DNA from: Xanthostigma xanthostigma
Lineage: Eukaryota > Arthropoda > Insecta > Raphidioptera > Raphidiidae
Reading direction: 5' to 3'
DNA: 64,000 bases
Assembly (NCBI GenBank): GCA_963575645.1
Contig: OY754464.1
Location: forward strand, 61,292,948 to 61,356,947
Position numbers and translations under genes: made by a program. The notes under the pieces were generated by a model, which searched no databases, was not told where the DNA came from, and saw only the letters and a list, made by a program, of their open reading frames with translations. This document shows positions 1-11,606 of the stretch, piece after piece. The stretch's first letter is position 1. Each line of letters opens with the position of its first letter.

Positions 1-62
1 GTTTTAGCTACTGCGCACGACTGACGGTTAACGTTCATAGAAAGGTTGAAACAGAGTTAATA
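1..62 (+). repeat. Partial copy of a short inverted-repeat element (right half)
   Basis: These bases match the right half of the complete inverted-repeat element at 2607-2760: a shared core around GTTTTAGCTACTGCGCA, then TTAACGTTC, then a terminal ACAGAG. It lies in the lipin intron upstream of the first exon visible here, and its left half is outside the window. The rest of 1-335 is AT-rich intron with nothing recognisable; a 67-codon open frame at 252-455 reads through the predicted splice acceptor and is not credible. Confidence 0.6.
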
Positions 63-335
63 TAATATACGTTTTTAAAGTAGAGATAGCGTGTAAAAGC
101 ATTATCTAATCTTTATCAGCTAAAACAAACTTCAACTGCAATATCAAAGAGTGACTGAAAGCGTTTATAACCTCAAAAATTTGAACGAATAATTATTTAA
201 AACTAAGACACCTATTAAAAAGAGATTCTCTCGTAATTTGCTTAAAAAAATATGACGAATTTGAGAAAAGTTCATACAATCTTCCGTAAATGTATTTTTA
301 TGGTGTTTTTAATTGCGATGATTTTATATAGTCAG

Positions 336-3300
336 CGCTTGAGCAGCTATGCGATACCTATATGCCCGAATACCAAAGTAAAGTTTTATCGAAACCTGAA
401 TCAAGAGGCTATTCGTACTGGTGGTATTGGAGACGAAACAAGACGGAGACTATAGAACAAGGTGGGGCTGATGTCAAAGAAAGCAAAATTGAATTAGAAG
501 CTATACCCGATTTGCCGTCTAGTCCTGCTGAAACAACCGACAAAACCGTACTTCAAATTGAACACGAAGGTAAACAATAATTTGAAAGTTTAAACAATAG
601 AATCTCACTAATCGCTGATATTAATTAGCGATCCTAATTGATCTTTTAGTTGTAGACGCAAGTAAAATGATTACAATTTCAAAGGGACCTGAAATACTTA
701 GGCATGAAATTAGTATTCATAGCGAAGAAAGGGGAGGTTATAGTGGTTCCCAAAGCTCTGAAGAGAGTGGCAGTTCTGGTGGTCAAGAAATACCTGGTGC
801 TAAAAAAATACAAATCTTGAAGGAGCGAATTAGTCTTAGTGAAGAAAAATACCGTAAAACTTTAAGGCTGACATCTGATCAAATTGTAAGAAATTATACT
901 AAGAATTATAGTTCAGTTTGGAAATTGTATGCAGTGATCAATACTTTGTCGTTGTTACTGACAAATTTAATGGAGCGGCAAAGCAATAGAACAATGTAAA
1001 ACACACCCGTTCCCATGCATGAAAACTGTGCAGCTTATATTGCATTGTGAAATTGTAAGGAATAGTCACTGCTTATAATTTCAGAACTGTAATTTTTATT
1101 GGGTATATTTATTATTGTTATGCAAATTTTGCATTTTTTAGGCAAGTTTAGATCTTCTGGAAGGAATGAACGAAGTTGATTTTAGTGTTACGACTGCATA
1201 TCAAGGCACAACACGATGTAAATGCCATTTGTACAGATGGCGTTACGATGACAAAATAGTCATTTCAGATATTGATGGCACCATCACAAAGTAAGTTTTA
1301 TTACTTGTGTCATTTTTGCAGCTCCTCAAATGAGTAAAAAACGCATTCTAAACTCGATCGCGTGGAATAAGCACAAGAATCGACTGTCTTTGCAAATTAA
1401 ATCGATTAGTTCAGTAATTTTTTTTTTAGATCTGATGTTCTTGGACACATCTTACCAATAGTCGGTAAAGATTGGGCCCAGTCTGGAGTAGCTCAGTTGT
1501 TTACAAAAATAAAAAACAATGGCTACAAACTTCTGTATCTCAGCGCACGCGCCATAGGTCAAGCTAGAGTAACACGGGAGTATTTGCGTTCCATTAAACA
1601 AGGTAATCTTTCATTGCCGGATGGACCGTTACTTCTCAATCCTACGTCGCTGATAAGTGCATTCCATAGGTGAGTTCATATTTCTTTACAGCCCAAGAAT
1701 TTTACATAATAAAACATGAAGAAACTGAAAATTCGCAAGTGTTCTGAATAATTACTGAAACGTCTTCTAACCTAACATTTCACGTTTGCGTTGTCTGCCA
1801 TAATGGAAAGATGCCGCCCAAAAACAGTGTTCCCTAAAGTTTCTAGATTTGTGAAAGTACCGCAATTGTTCGCTATTCTGGGTCTTTGTTTTCTTATATT
1901 TTCCATGATGCTTTCGCGTTGTAACTGAGAAATGTAACGCGTAGTTTTTTCAGCTCTGCGAAAAGAAAAATCTTCAATTCATAATATTTATTACCAACAT
2001 AATATTGTAAAGTTGATTGGTAAATTATTTTTTCAGAGAGGTGATAGAAAAAAAACCAGAACAATTTAAAATACAATGTTTGTCTGATATTCAAGCATTG
2101 TTCCCGATTGGGTCTAATCCGTTTTATGCAGGCTATGGCAACCGAATTAATGTGAGTTGTGTTTATTTATCTGAAAATATAAATGATAAAAAAAATTATG
2201 AAACGTCGCCTTTCCGCCCATTTGACTTTTCTTGTGTTTTTTGTATGGCGAAGCCATTACACCACTAAGTTCTTTATTTAATTTTAAAAAGTTGAGTTAA
2301 TATTGAATTACAGTTTTACGCTAGAAATAGGTATTGTAAAATAATTAGCGAAATCAATTTTGAGTTTTTTGTTTTTGTAGACATAATTCTGTAAAATGAA
2401 ACATTTGTTTTTGTGCGGTAAATTTATAAATTTCAAAATCGTATTTGTAATAATCGTGATTTAATTCTAGGATGTTTGGGCGTATCGTGCTGTGGGCATA
2501 CCTATCGTCAGAATTTTTACGATTAATCATAAGGGAGAATTGAAACATGAATTAACCCAAACCTTCCAATCTAGGTAAGTGTTTTATAACTTTTTTTTAA
2601 TTATTAGCTCTGTTCCACAACCTCTCTGTGAACGGTAACAAAACCGTCACTTACGCAGTAGCTAAAACTAACTTGTTTGTATCGATTTTAGAACACGTTT
2701 TAGCTACTGCGCATGATTGTGACGGTTTTGTTAACGTTCGCAGAGAGCTTGGAACAGAGCTATTTTTATATTTTGAATCTCGTAAATCTTAGATGATTTA
2801 GTAGATACTTTCTTCATTTTGCTTTTTTGTGGATATTATTCCATTTAGCAATATGTACGGTTGATGAATGGGGTTCCTGCACAATATTTATTTTTAATTT
2901 TATTATGAATGCATTCAAATTCGTAATAATTTGTTTTTTTGGTATTGGTTGATTTCAGTTACACTGGCCAATCGTTGGTTGTCAATGATGTATTTCCACC
3001 ATTTGATAATAATATAAGAACATTAGATATTGTTTAAATATATTTTAATTTTAAACAAAAGTAATCTGTGATTTTGTAATTGAATGCCGCTTGTATTTTA
3101 TTATTGCCAAATATTGTATAGTATTAGTCAAAGTAGCCATTATTATTATATTATATTTATTGTAGTTAATTATACCTAATTCGTGTATAATTGTATAAAA
3201 TTCAGGGATGTAGACCTAAAAATTGTGTTGACACAAAAATCTTAAATGTATTCTAGTGTTGCAACTTTCAAGACATATTTTATGGAACATAACCTATAGT

Positions 3301-5644
3301 TGTGTTTTGTTTTTAAACCAAAGTGGAGAGAATAATATAGAATAATTATTCAAAATGCAAAAGAACACGCTTACAATTTCTGTAAAACTTTTGAGCCATT
3401 TTATTAATGTCCAATCACTTCTTATGACAATATAGCAACACTATTTTTAACTAATTATTACATCGAATATTTCTTCAGGTGTACCTAATATAAAATTTTT
3501 TGACAAAAAAATAATTTTTAACAGTTCATAACGACAGGGCTGGACCTTTTAAGTTATGAAAGCTCTAGGGCTGTGCCCTGGCGCGGTTACATCCCTGGTA
3601 GAATATATTGTAAAATATTCTTTTTTCACGTATATTTTTATACTCTGGAAAAGTACCAATTTGACGGTTTGTGTATATTGAAAGTTTTCTTTTTTTAATA
3701 TTAAGATGAATATGTGTGATAAATGAATGTTTTATATTTAATTGTTGTGAAAAGTCGTTCAGATGAAAGTTTAGAAACAAATATTTTTGTATCGACATTT
3801 CACAAAGTTGTTAAAATGCATGAACTTCTGTAATCTGTATTATTTTTATTTGGCATTATTATTATCAATACGATTATCTTTAAATCTACACGGCGCCATG
3901 ACACCAAGCCGACTTCTTGATCCTAACATGATCATCGGTAAGATTTGTAGTTAAGTTGCTGTTTGCTTGCATGGGTTTTTATTTTAGAGCTGTCATCGTT
4001 TCATAAACAGTTGCATATTGAAGCTGTAATTAGTTTTCTGGTGCTGGTGGCAGAAAGCTTGTCAGAAAATCTGGTTTGCCGGATGTATTGCAAGCTCCGT
4101 TAAGCTCGGGACAATCGTGTTTTAAACATATGACTACCATAACCTGAAAATATTTCCTGTTTGTTGTTTGGAAGTGTTATTTTTCTACTAAATTTTTATA
4201 GCAACTTTTTCCAAACATTCAACTGGCAATTACGAATGTTGATTTGTGCTTTGAAAATCCATGTCTTGCTAGAGAAGCGCTTTCTCCAATCTCTTGTGAA
4301 CGTTAGAAATATGTTTTAAAATGCATATAAGTACAAATAATATATAATTTTGAAATCGTATCAATCAATAAGTCGTTTTTTGAGTAGGATCGATTTAAAT
4401 TTCTGTAATGCTTTTTGTGTGAAGAAATTGTCGGCATGCCAAATTGTCAATCCAGATTTTCCGATAATGTGTTTTTCAGTTAAATTTTTTGCATTACATT
4501 TCACTTGATATATTTGTGATTGAAATAATAACTGCAGAAAACTAGTTATAAAATTGATATCACTTTCATTTTTGAATTTAGTGTATGAAATAGACAAAGT
4601 ATAAAAAACTCAAAATTCTGCTTCAACTGCCTGACAATTTAGCTTTTTTTCGTCACATTCAGTCAGTTTCTTTTACAAGACTGATGGAAAAAAATAATTT
4701 TTAAACTGATAGTTGTTATTTTTTGTCGGCATCGTAACCTCCCACCAGACATTTTTGTGTATTTTTTTTATTGGGTAGATGTTCAAACTGTAAACTTAAT
4801 TTATTGTAGCATTTGCTTGTAACGTCAGTTATTTGTTTTTTTGTGTTTTTTTTTTAAGATTTTGTGCGACTGTCTGTAACTCATAAAATTAATAAGTTTG
4901 AAAATTTGCTGTTAGGCTAAATATCGCTGTCTGCATTTACTGTTGTACCGAAAATTGAGTCAAATCATTATTTTAAAATGGAAAACCGTGCATATAATTG
5001 CATTTTTAGATTCTACATAACATTTTAGATCGAATTGGGTATGAATATCTAAACTGTAAAAACAGAAGTGCAGGCAAATCGTTATATTGTTGAAAGGGTA
5101 CATTTTACACTTATTAATTTTATAGAGGCTATTTATACTGGCTATGTTCGTTGGTTTCTTTTTTTTTGAAGATTTCCGTTCAAATAGATGGACACGCAGC
5201 GCAGTCAATTTTTAGACTGCGTGTGTGACTGTGAGCAGTCTCGTTATTTTGATTAAAATCTTCAAAAAAAAAAGGAACCAATGGAATATATGCCCTCTTT
5301 CATCTCATTGTAAGTTCGTATAAAAATGATTGTTTGTTTTAATTTCATCTCCTTAAAATATCTACATTTTCAAATTAATCGTTTTGATTTTATATTTATA
5401 ATTATTGAAATGACGTTATTTCAGTTGTTTCATTGAATCATCCATCAATAAAAAAAAAACTTGTAAATTAAATAATTTTTAATATTCTGTTCTCTTCTGT
5501 TTCAGCTATTCAAATATGAGCTACATTGTGGATCAACTGTTTCCACCAATTTTGGAATCGGCGAGCGAATATTCTCAGTTTGTTTACTGGCGGGACCCAG
5601 TCGCACCGATAGGAGAATCGGTAGATGAAGTTGATGACTCATAA
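336..5644 (+). CDS. Lpin: Lipin (Mg-dependent phosphatidate phosphatase), 3' part of the gene
   Basis: Lipins dephosphorylate phosphatidic acid to diacylglycerol at ER and nuclear membranes for triglyceride and phospholipid synthesis, and can act as nuclear co-regulators. Exons read from sequence: 336-569, 650-885, 1142-1290, 1430-1669, 2037-2151, 2471-2574, then one of two terminal exons (2959-3037 or 5506-5644). All junctions are GT-AG and the phases agree. The C-Lip catalytic motif DIDGT (DxDxT) is in the exon at 1142-1290, followed by LGHIL, matching the LxxIL co-activator motif. Further family landmarks are the [11 protein letters not shown] stretch before C-Lip, [10 protein letters not shown], the GNR segment and an aromatic-basic YSYWWYWRR patch. 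The N-Lip domain must lie upstream of the window. The visible part encodes about 384 or 404 residues depending on the terminal exon. The acceptor of exon 336 is the least certain boundary. Confidence 0.93.
2607..2760. mobile_element. 154-bp MITE with perfect terminal inverted repeats
   Basis: The element begins GCTCTGTTCC and ends GGAACAGAGC, and most of its length is self-complementary: AACGGTAACAAAACCGTCAC on the left pairs with GTGACGGTTTTGTTAACGTT on the right. It is flanked by TA on both sides (2605-2606 and 2761-2762). It has no coding capacity. It sits in the lipin intron just after the donor at 2575, and part of another copy is at the window start. Confidence 0.75.
2959..3037 (+). CDS. 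Lpin: Lipin alternative terminal exon A (short C-terminus)
   Basis: After the acceptor TTGATTTCAG, the exon completes the AG-T serine codon left by the donor at 2575 and encodes [16 protein letters not shown] followed by ten more residues and a TAA stop. The SY...V-D-FPP pattern matches the start of terminal exon B, which uses the same splice phase, so the two look like a duplicated, mutually exclusive last exon. Exon A lacks the tryptophan-containing YWRDPV segment that follows in B and is conserved at lipin C-termini. No canonical AATAAA was seen in the next ~400 bases; a TATAAA variant occurs near 3194. Confidence 0.7.
5151..5282. repeat. Small inverted repeat in lipin last intron
   Basis: A left arm reading TTGGTTTC, a T-run, then GAAGAT is mirrored at 5257-5282 by ATCTTC, an A-run, then GGAACCAA, with about 85 bases between. 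It may be a small foldback element; no clear target duplication was found. The rest of the intron between the two lipin terminal exons (3038-5505) is AT-rich, with no other structure that I can support. Confidence 0.4.
5506..5644 (+). CDS. Lpin: Lipin terminal exon B (canonical C-terminus)
   Basis: The polypyrimidine tract and acceptor TCTTCTGTTTCAG precede an exon that starts in the same phase as exon A and encodes [16 protein letters not shown], an acidic linker, [10 protein letters not shown], a further acidic tail and TAA. The YWR-x-P motif is the expected end of the C-Lip region (compare FWREP in vertebrate lipins), so this is the conserved full-length form. A good AATAAA follows at 5675-5680. 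Confidence 0.88.
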
Positions 5645-6639
5645 AACTTAGTGGTAATCGTATGGAAATTATAGAATAAACGCGATGGCATACGGGTTAG
5701 TCAAAGTAGCTTTTTGAACTGAGTGATATTTCATTATGAAAAAATCTCTAAGAGATGATACTTAAAGTATTAAGATGGTTTAGATATTACACATTTATTT
5801 CTATTTTTCATTTCAAAACTTTTCGGTGTTGTATTAAAATAAATCCAAACGCTATAAAAATCTAAGAATTGGAAAAGTAAAAATTAATCAGATTTTATTT
5901 TAACTACGATATATTTTTAAATTTATAACTCGACTTGTATCAATATTCTTGGAATGCAATAGTTGATTCATTTTTTTAGTTATACTGAATTAGCTTTGAT
6001 TTAAATTTGAAGTTAAAAAAATATATTTATAAAATACTGATATAAAAAATCTTTTGAATAAAGACAGCTTTAATGGAATATTCAATTCCATTGTGTCCTT
6101 TAAATTTTGATCTGCTGTCTAAAAACCGCGGTTTTATATATAGATTAGAAAACTAGTCGGGTTTTTTTTTGTGCTGGGGGTGTCGTCAATTTTGAAGATA
6201 CCATATTTTGGAATACTTCACTTAGGTTCATTATTTTCCATGGAACCAAGACATGATACAGCTGTATCTCCGACAGTAATAATATCCATCTGATGTTCGA
6301 AGATAAAGTGGAGTCCGAGCGTTGTGCTACTCCCACTATCATTGTTTCCCGACTTGTATATACCTTGCTGAAATTATAAGTTTTTGAAAACAAATCCAAA
6401 TTTCATATGAAACGTTGATGGTCTCATAAAAAATAACTTGAAAACAATTAATTGTTATCTATTTTAATAGTTTAGAGTAATACCATTGAAATTGAACTCA
6501 TTCCAACCCTTTATCTCCGTTTATCTCCGCGAAAGTAGTACGTAATTTTATGATCAGGTTAAATAATTAATTGTTATAACTTATGTGTGATAAATTTAAA
6601 GTATTGCAAAATATTGAATGTGATGACTTACAGTAAGTA
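5645..6639. other. Intergenic DNA, no gene seen
   Basis: After the lipin polyA signal the sequence is AT-rich. A block at about 6150-6400 has a more even base composition and an 84-codon open frame on the minus strand, but I recognise no protein family in it. It is most likely repeat-derived. Confidence 0.5.
5675..5680 (+). promoter_or_regulatory. Polyadenylation signal for lipin long form
   Basis: AATAAA 31 bases after the exon B stop codon, in the expected place for a short 3' UTR. Confidence 0.6.
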
Positions 6640-7581
6640 CAGTGAAACTCTACTATAACGATCATTAAAAATGGCGCCAGTGTTGTTACCACTCATATTA
6701 TGGATTGTAGAGGTAAGGAGAACCATCTCTGTGTATGAAAAGTGTCCGTCAAAAAGAGTGAAATTAAGATGGCGCTAACGTAGGAAGAGTGTCAATTTCT
6801 CTGTGTTGATTCTATAGGTTATATTTACCAAATAATGTTTGACTACGTTAAGTGATTCAGATTTTATTTACTGTGAATATATTAACTGCTCTAGTCGCCA
6901 AAAATATTTTCTTTCAGCTTACTTCCCTTTGTCTACAACTGCTAATTTTACAAACACTTTTTGTACACTAGCGCCATTCTGGTCACTTTTTGAACTGTTA
7001 TTTGACGCTTTCAGATGAACACTATGATCTTGACGTTTTTCAGTTTTTCCCCCATATAAGATTGTTCTCCTTACCCTCCTACCTTCCATAACCCTTATTA
7101 TGTTAATTATTAGATATATTATGTTACCTTCGTTACTACTGCATTCACAATATGTAACAAGCTTGAACTGCTCATTCCCTGTTAGATGAAACAAGACGGC
7201 TGCCGATATTATGTTTCTTTATAGTTTCTTTGTAAAAACAACATTGTTGTTTTTGTTGAGAACACTTTAATGGCAAATCGGTTTTCTTGTTGAAATAATT
7301 AACAAACTTTTTGCATTTTGTAAACATAATGTTTCGAGTATTAAAGCATCCATGTATTCTATCGGTATTTACGCATAATTCGAAGTTAACATAAGTTGTT
7401 ATAAAGAAAAAATACAGAAAAGACCTATTGCTATTAGAAAAGGACGTTAAGATGGCAGCCATCAGTGCCCATCTTCTTTTTTTGGTCGACAGTAAAGCTA
7501 CTTATCTAGACTATTGTGCAGTCCATTTTTAAACTCTAGTAATAAGTTAATATAAATATAACTATAAACTGAGTTCCACTG
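6640..7581. mobile_element. Pogo-like (Tc1/mariner superfamily) non-autonomous element
   Basis: The left end CAGTGAAACTC and the right end GAGTTCCACTG are imperfect inverted repeats (one internal mismatch), flanked by TA at 6638-6639 and 7582-7583, the usual duplicated target of this superfamily. An inner inverted pair lies at about 6704-7090 (AGGTAAGGAGAACCAT against TTGTTCTCCTTACCCT), suggesting a nested or composite structure. No transposase domain was recognised. Confidence 0.55.
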
Positions 7582-8028
7582 TACACATTACAAACGTGCG
7601 TCAACTAAAATAGCTTGTCATTTGAGAATATTTAAAAGAGAACCATATTTTTATTCTAGCAATTCATGTGATATTCCTGTGCATATCACGTGATGAGCTG
7701 TTTGAACCACAATCAAGTGCAACGCTTGTTAAATAATTTTATTTTGTGAATATTAGTTTATGTAGTTCCTTGTTCATTTTTTAAATATAAATATAAGATT
7801 TCCTATAGGGTTTATTTAATTTAAAGTTATTTTTTAAATTTTATGATATATCTAAATATATTTTTCCTATATTTATATTAATAAAATATTTTCTAGTTGG
7901 AAATATTATTGTGTTAAAAGCGTAGGTGAATTGATATTTAATGTTACAATTATTACTTAATGAAAATAAATACTTGCCACAAAATATTATCATTCAGCAG
8001 GCTTCATAAGTGTTGAAAAAATAGCATA
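7582..8028. other. Intergenic DNA, nothing recognised
   Basis: AT-rich sequence between two transposon relics, with no gene-like open frame. Confidence 0.5.
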
Positions 8029-8031
8029 TTA

Positions 8032-8798
8032 AGCCGGGTACTCATTAGCGAGCTGTAACCGTAACATGTGTGATACAGTAACGAGGTTCTAGTGTGTACG
8101 CGTGTTACAGTTACAGCTCGCGACGTCGCCGGATCGCTTTCACCGAGCGTACTCATTTTGCGAGCTGTAACTGTAACCAAACAGATACAGTTCGAAGTTC
8201 TAGTGTGTACGAGAAGGCCAGTGGCCTGACAAGCCGGATTTATCCGCAGGTTTGAAACTCCACGATGTCGGACGAAGTGTCTCTCGCTTGTGCAGCATCA
8301 TACATACAATAGTTGTCGATGTTGATACAACACAAGTTACAACCTCTCCTCTTGACGTCCACAAGCGCACTGCGAGCGCCTTTTGATTCGCGGCAAAAAC
8401 CGACAATCGTCGGCTCGCTGCAAGCGGCACGCGTACCGCTCGCAGCAGGTTTACGAACCACGTACACACTATGTTTTTGGTAACAGAAACGGTTACAGTT
8501 ACGTGCAACGTTACGGGTTCAGAAATGAGTACGTTGTAAACGTCGGCTCGCTGCAAGCGGCACGCGTACCGCTCGCAGCAGGTTTACGAACCACGTACAC
8601 ACTATGTTTTTGGTAACAGTAACGGTTACAGTTACGTGCAACGTTACGGGTTCAGAAATGAGTACGTTGTAAACGTCGGCTCGCTGCAAGCGGCACGCGA
8701 ACCGCTTGCAGCAGGCTTGCGAACCACGTACACACTATGTTTTTTGGTTACAGTACATGCAACGGTTACGGTTACGGCTCGCTAATGAGTACCCGGCT
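8032..8798. mobile_element. PIF/Harbinger-like non-autonomous element with TTA target duplication
   Basis: The ends AGCCGGGTACTCATTAGCGA and TCGCTAATGAGTACCCGGCT are perfect inverted repeats, flanked by TTA at 8029-8031 and 8799-8801. The 3-bp TWA duplication is the hallmark of PIF/Harbinger transposition. The interior is much GC-richer than the flanks, full of GTTACAGTTACG-type subterminal repeats, and contains a 133-bp tandem repeat (8408-8755). No transposase was recognised, so the class rests on TSD and TIR only. Confidence 0.7.
8408..8755. repeat. 133-bp tandem repeat, about 2.6 copies
   Basis: Copies starting with CGTCGGCTCGCTGCAAGCGG occur at 8408, 8541 and 8674, each running through ACGAACCACGTACACACTAT. 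The third is truncated and slightly diverged. The array accounts for overlapping open frames in this stretch, which are not genes. Confidence 0.85.
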
Positions 8799-8801
8799 TT
8801 A

Positions 8802-11606
8802 GGTAGGTATGTGGCATTTTGACAAATCCATTTTTTATACGTAATATGTCATAAATATAAAAGTAAATATCTCAAAATGTATAATTTTTGAAATTTGAGC
8901 GGGTCTTAAAATTGAAGGATGTTGACTATGTTCATCAAATTATCGATATTTCATGTTTATTGCTTTAGAACATAATTTTAAAAGATCGATGTTCTAGTTG
9001 AAGTCTGAAGCACTTCTTTATCAAATAAAAATAAATTTTTACAGGAAAATTGAAAAAAAGCTGAGTACCCCAAATTATGTAGGATATGTTTCATCAAGTT
9101 ACAATTTTTAGATTTCTGCCGAATCAAATATTGACATGGAGAAGGTGGGGGATCGCAAGTAAAGACTTTCTAATTATAATAAAATTGGAATAAAACGCTT
9201 ATTTCTGTCTTTTTAAATATATATTGTGGCTATTTGATGAGGAAAATAATTTGAAAAAAACAAATTGTGAAGCTGTTCCAATAATTATTTTTTCTATTGA
9301 ATTTAATGATATGCTATAAAGTATAAACTATATGGTAGCTATATTTTTGAAATTATTTATTGTTTAGTAGGCAAATGATTTTAATTAGACAATTTCTTAT
9401 GAAATTTATTAAGCGTATAGGAAAATAATAATAGGATTGACGAAACCTTTTTAAATTTTTCCAAAATGTTTAAGCAAATAAATTATTGTGAAATTTGGAA
9501 TTGATAATTTGATCTGATAAGACAGACTTTATTCTTTTATAACCTAAAAATTCTTTGAAAAAAGTGCTTCATACACTCGGATAATACCGTATTACAATAT
9601 GTAAAAATAAAGCTTTTATAATATAGTTATAATGAAAATAGGGCTTTTCGGATCACACCATAATATTTAATAGTAACTATACAAAATAATAAATATTTTA
9701 TTGGATGTGCTTTGATGTTAAAATATTATCTATCATTCCTTCACGTTCGCCTTATTTCTATTCAGCAAAACAAAAGTTAAGCCAGAATTCCGTTTCCTTT
9801 TGTTTTGTGTGAGCAGATTTAAGGCACATTATATTAGTACGAAATTGTTTTGCAGATCGTAATAATTATAGCTTCGTTTGCGTGAGGCTAAAAATTATAG
9901 GACTTTTAAATGCATTTCTACACAATTGTCATTTTTACTATCCAATTGTCAAAGAAGTTAGATAAGAAATACCACACGGAATATTTTGTGTACTATTTAT
10001 TACACTGCAGTGCGAATACGCACGTTTCACAAAAAGTAATGCCTAATGATGTTATTAGCCGCTAAGTAATGAGTGTCAAATGCTATAGTTTATGAAATGA
10101 AAAGCCCTGAAACAAATTAAGCATAATAACTTCTTCCTGGCAAAACTTGTAGGATAAAGAGAAAAATACAGAATAACTTTAGAATCTTAGTTGTGCTACC
10201 GTGTATTGCATAAGTTGATGAGAATCTCTTGTTAAATACCTGCAGCAAAATATGTTTCCTATTTTTAAAAGAGACAGCTTCTTTTGAAGCAGTTCGATCA
10301 AAATTTTGGTGGAATCCATAAAATGGGAACTAGATTTTTTAAAACTTTATTAATTCTAAATTTTATTTGTGATCTTCGATTAAATTTTATTATGCTTTGT
10401 TCAAGTCACTGGATAAACGTTTTTTGTAAGCAACATTTGCTAGTTTATTGCCATAAAATGATCGAAAGCTAATGAAAGTTATTTTGAATTTTTTTATATG
10501 CTATTAATTACTAAGCTTTCAGGGTACGTTTACCTATACAATATACCTACAGCTATTATTAAAATGTGACATTGTCTTTAAATTGTATTCATTTAATATG
10601 TAACATGATTCATTTTCTAAAATGTGATCATTATTTTCTTCAGAAACTGTGCTTTAATTTTGTGATACAATAAAAATTAAGAGAAAATCTGATACTATAA
10701 TTTTTTTTAATTTCTTAGGAAAACTTACATTATTTTTAAATAGTTACATTTGTGCTGGGTTGCAGAAAGAATTGTCAAACAACCCAGCGACCAGCACTAT
10801 TGTCAAATATTTTTTATTTATTGTATATAATTAAAATTTATAAAAATTCATTGTTGATACATTTTTTTATCAGAAGGTATTTGTATTATGTTGGGTCTAA
10901 TTCTTACACTTTAAAAATGGAGAATGCTTTATAGGGCTTTATACTCCTCAAGAACAGACGAAAAAAGGAAAATAAATGTTGCATAATAATTAAATTTATT
11001 CCAAATATTTCACTTTCACATTGATGTTTATCTAAAAAGTAAAACAGATTTAAATGATTCCAGATGCTCCGAAAATTCTTAAAAAAACGTTCCAAATAGG
11101 TATAATTTTAATCAAATATGTTACGAAATTTATTTTCAGAGTTCAGTCGACAGTACAGTACCTACTAATGTATAAAATTGGGACGGATCTCTGTGTTTCG
11201 AACAGTTTGTACTAAAATCCCTCGAAAACGGCTGGACCGATTTTGACGAAACTTTCAATACTATCTTCCGATACCCAATATTTTTTATTAGTTATGAACG
11301 GGTTAAGATAATGCTTATACATTTGGGATTGCTAGATGTTGGGGATCATTAAATGCAATTTATGTATTACTCTGAGATTGTTTCAGTTCGTTAAGATGTT
11401 ACGCTATAAAACCCGTAAGAAAGGTTCATTAAAAACCGACATTTAACGCGACCAAAATTACGGTGAATAGGAACATTTTAATGTTTTTTTAGAAGGTTGG
11501 TGACACCGTTTTCATCTTCACTGTGCACAAGAATTGTCATAGTAGCGCGTGTGTGTAAGTGAATGTTAATATAAAAATAGGGCTATTTACTTAAATTCGT
11601 ATAAAA
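8802..11606. other. Intergenic DNA, no gene seen
   Basis: Mostly AT-rich. A block at about 11150-11330 (CTCGAAAACGGCTGGACCGA and flanks) resembles a dispersed repeat common in arthropod genomes, but no element ends were found. Short open frames here show no family resemblance. Confidence 0.5.

Noticed and set aside
252-455. 67-codon plus-strand open frame starting MTNLRKVH
   Set aside because: It overlaps the lipin exon at 336-569 in another frame and reads through the acceptor; the lipin frame has family motifs and this one does not.
3898-3940. Short frame [14 protein letters not shown] ending at a GTAAGA donor-like site in the lipin last intron
   Set aside because: Looks like a possible 5' exon, but there is no promoter signal, no partner exon and no family match; a chance donor is more likely.
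8200-8616. Overlapping open frames of 75-118 codons on both strands
   Set aside because: They arise from the GC-rich 133-bp tandem repeat in a non-coding transposon.
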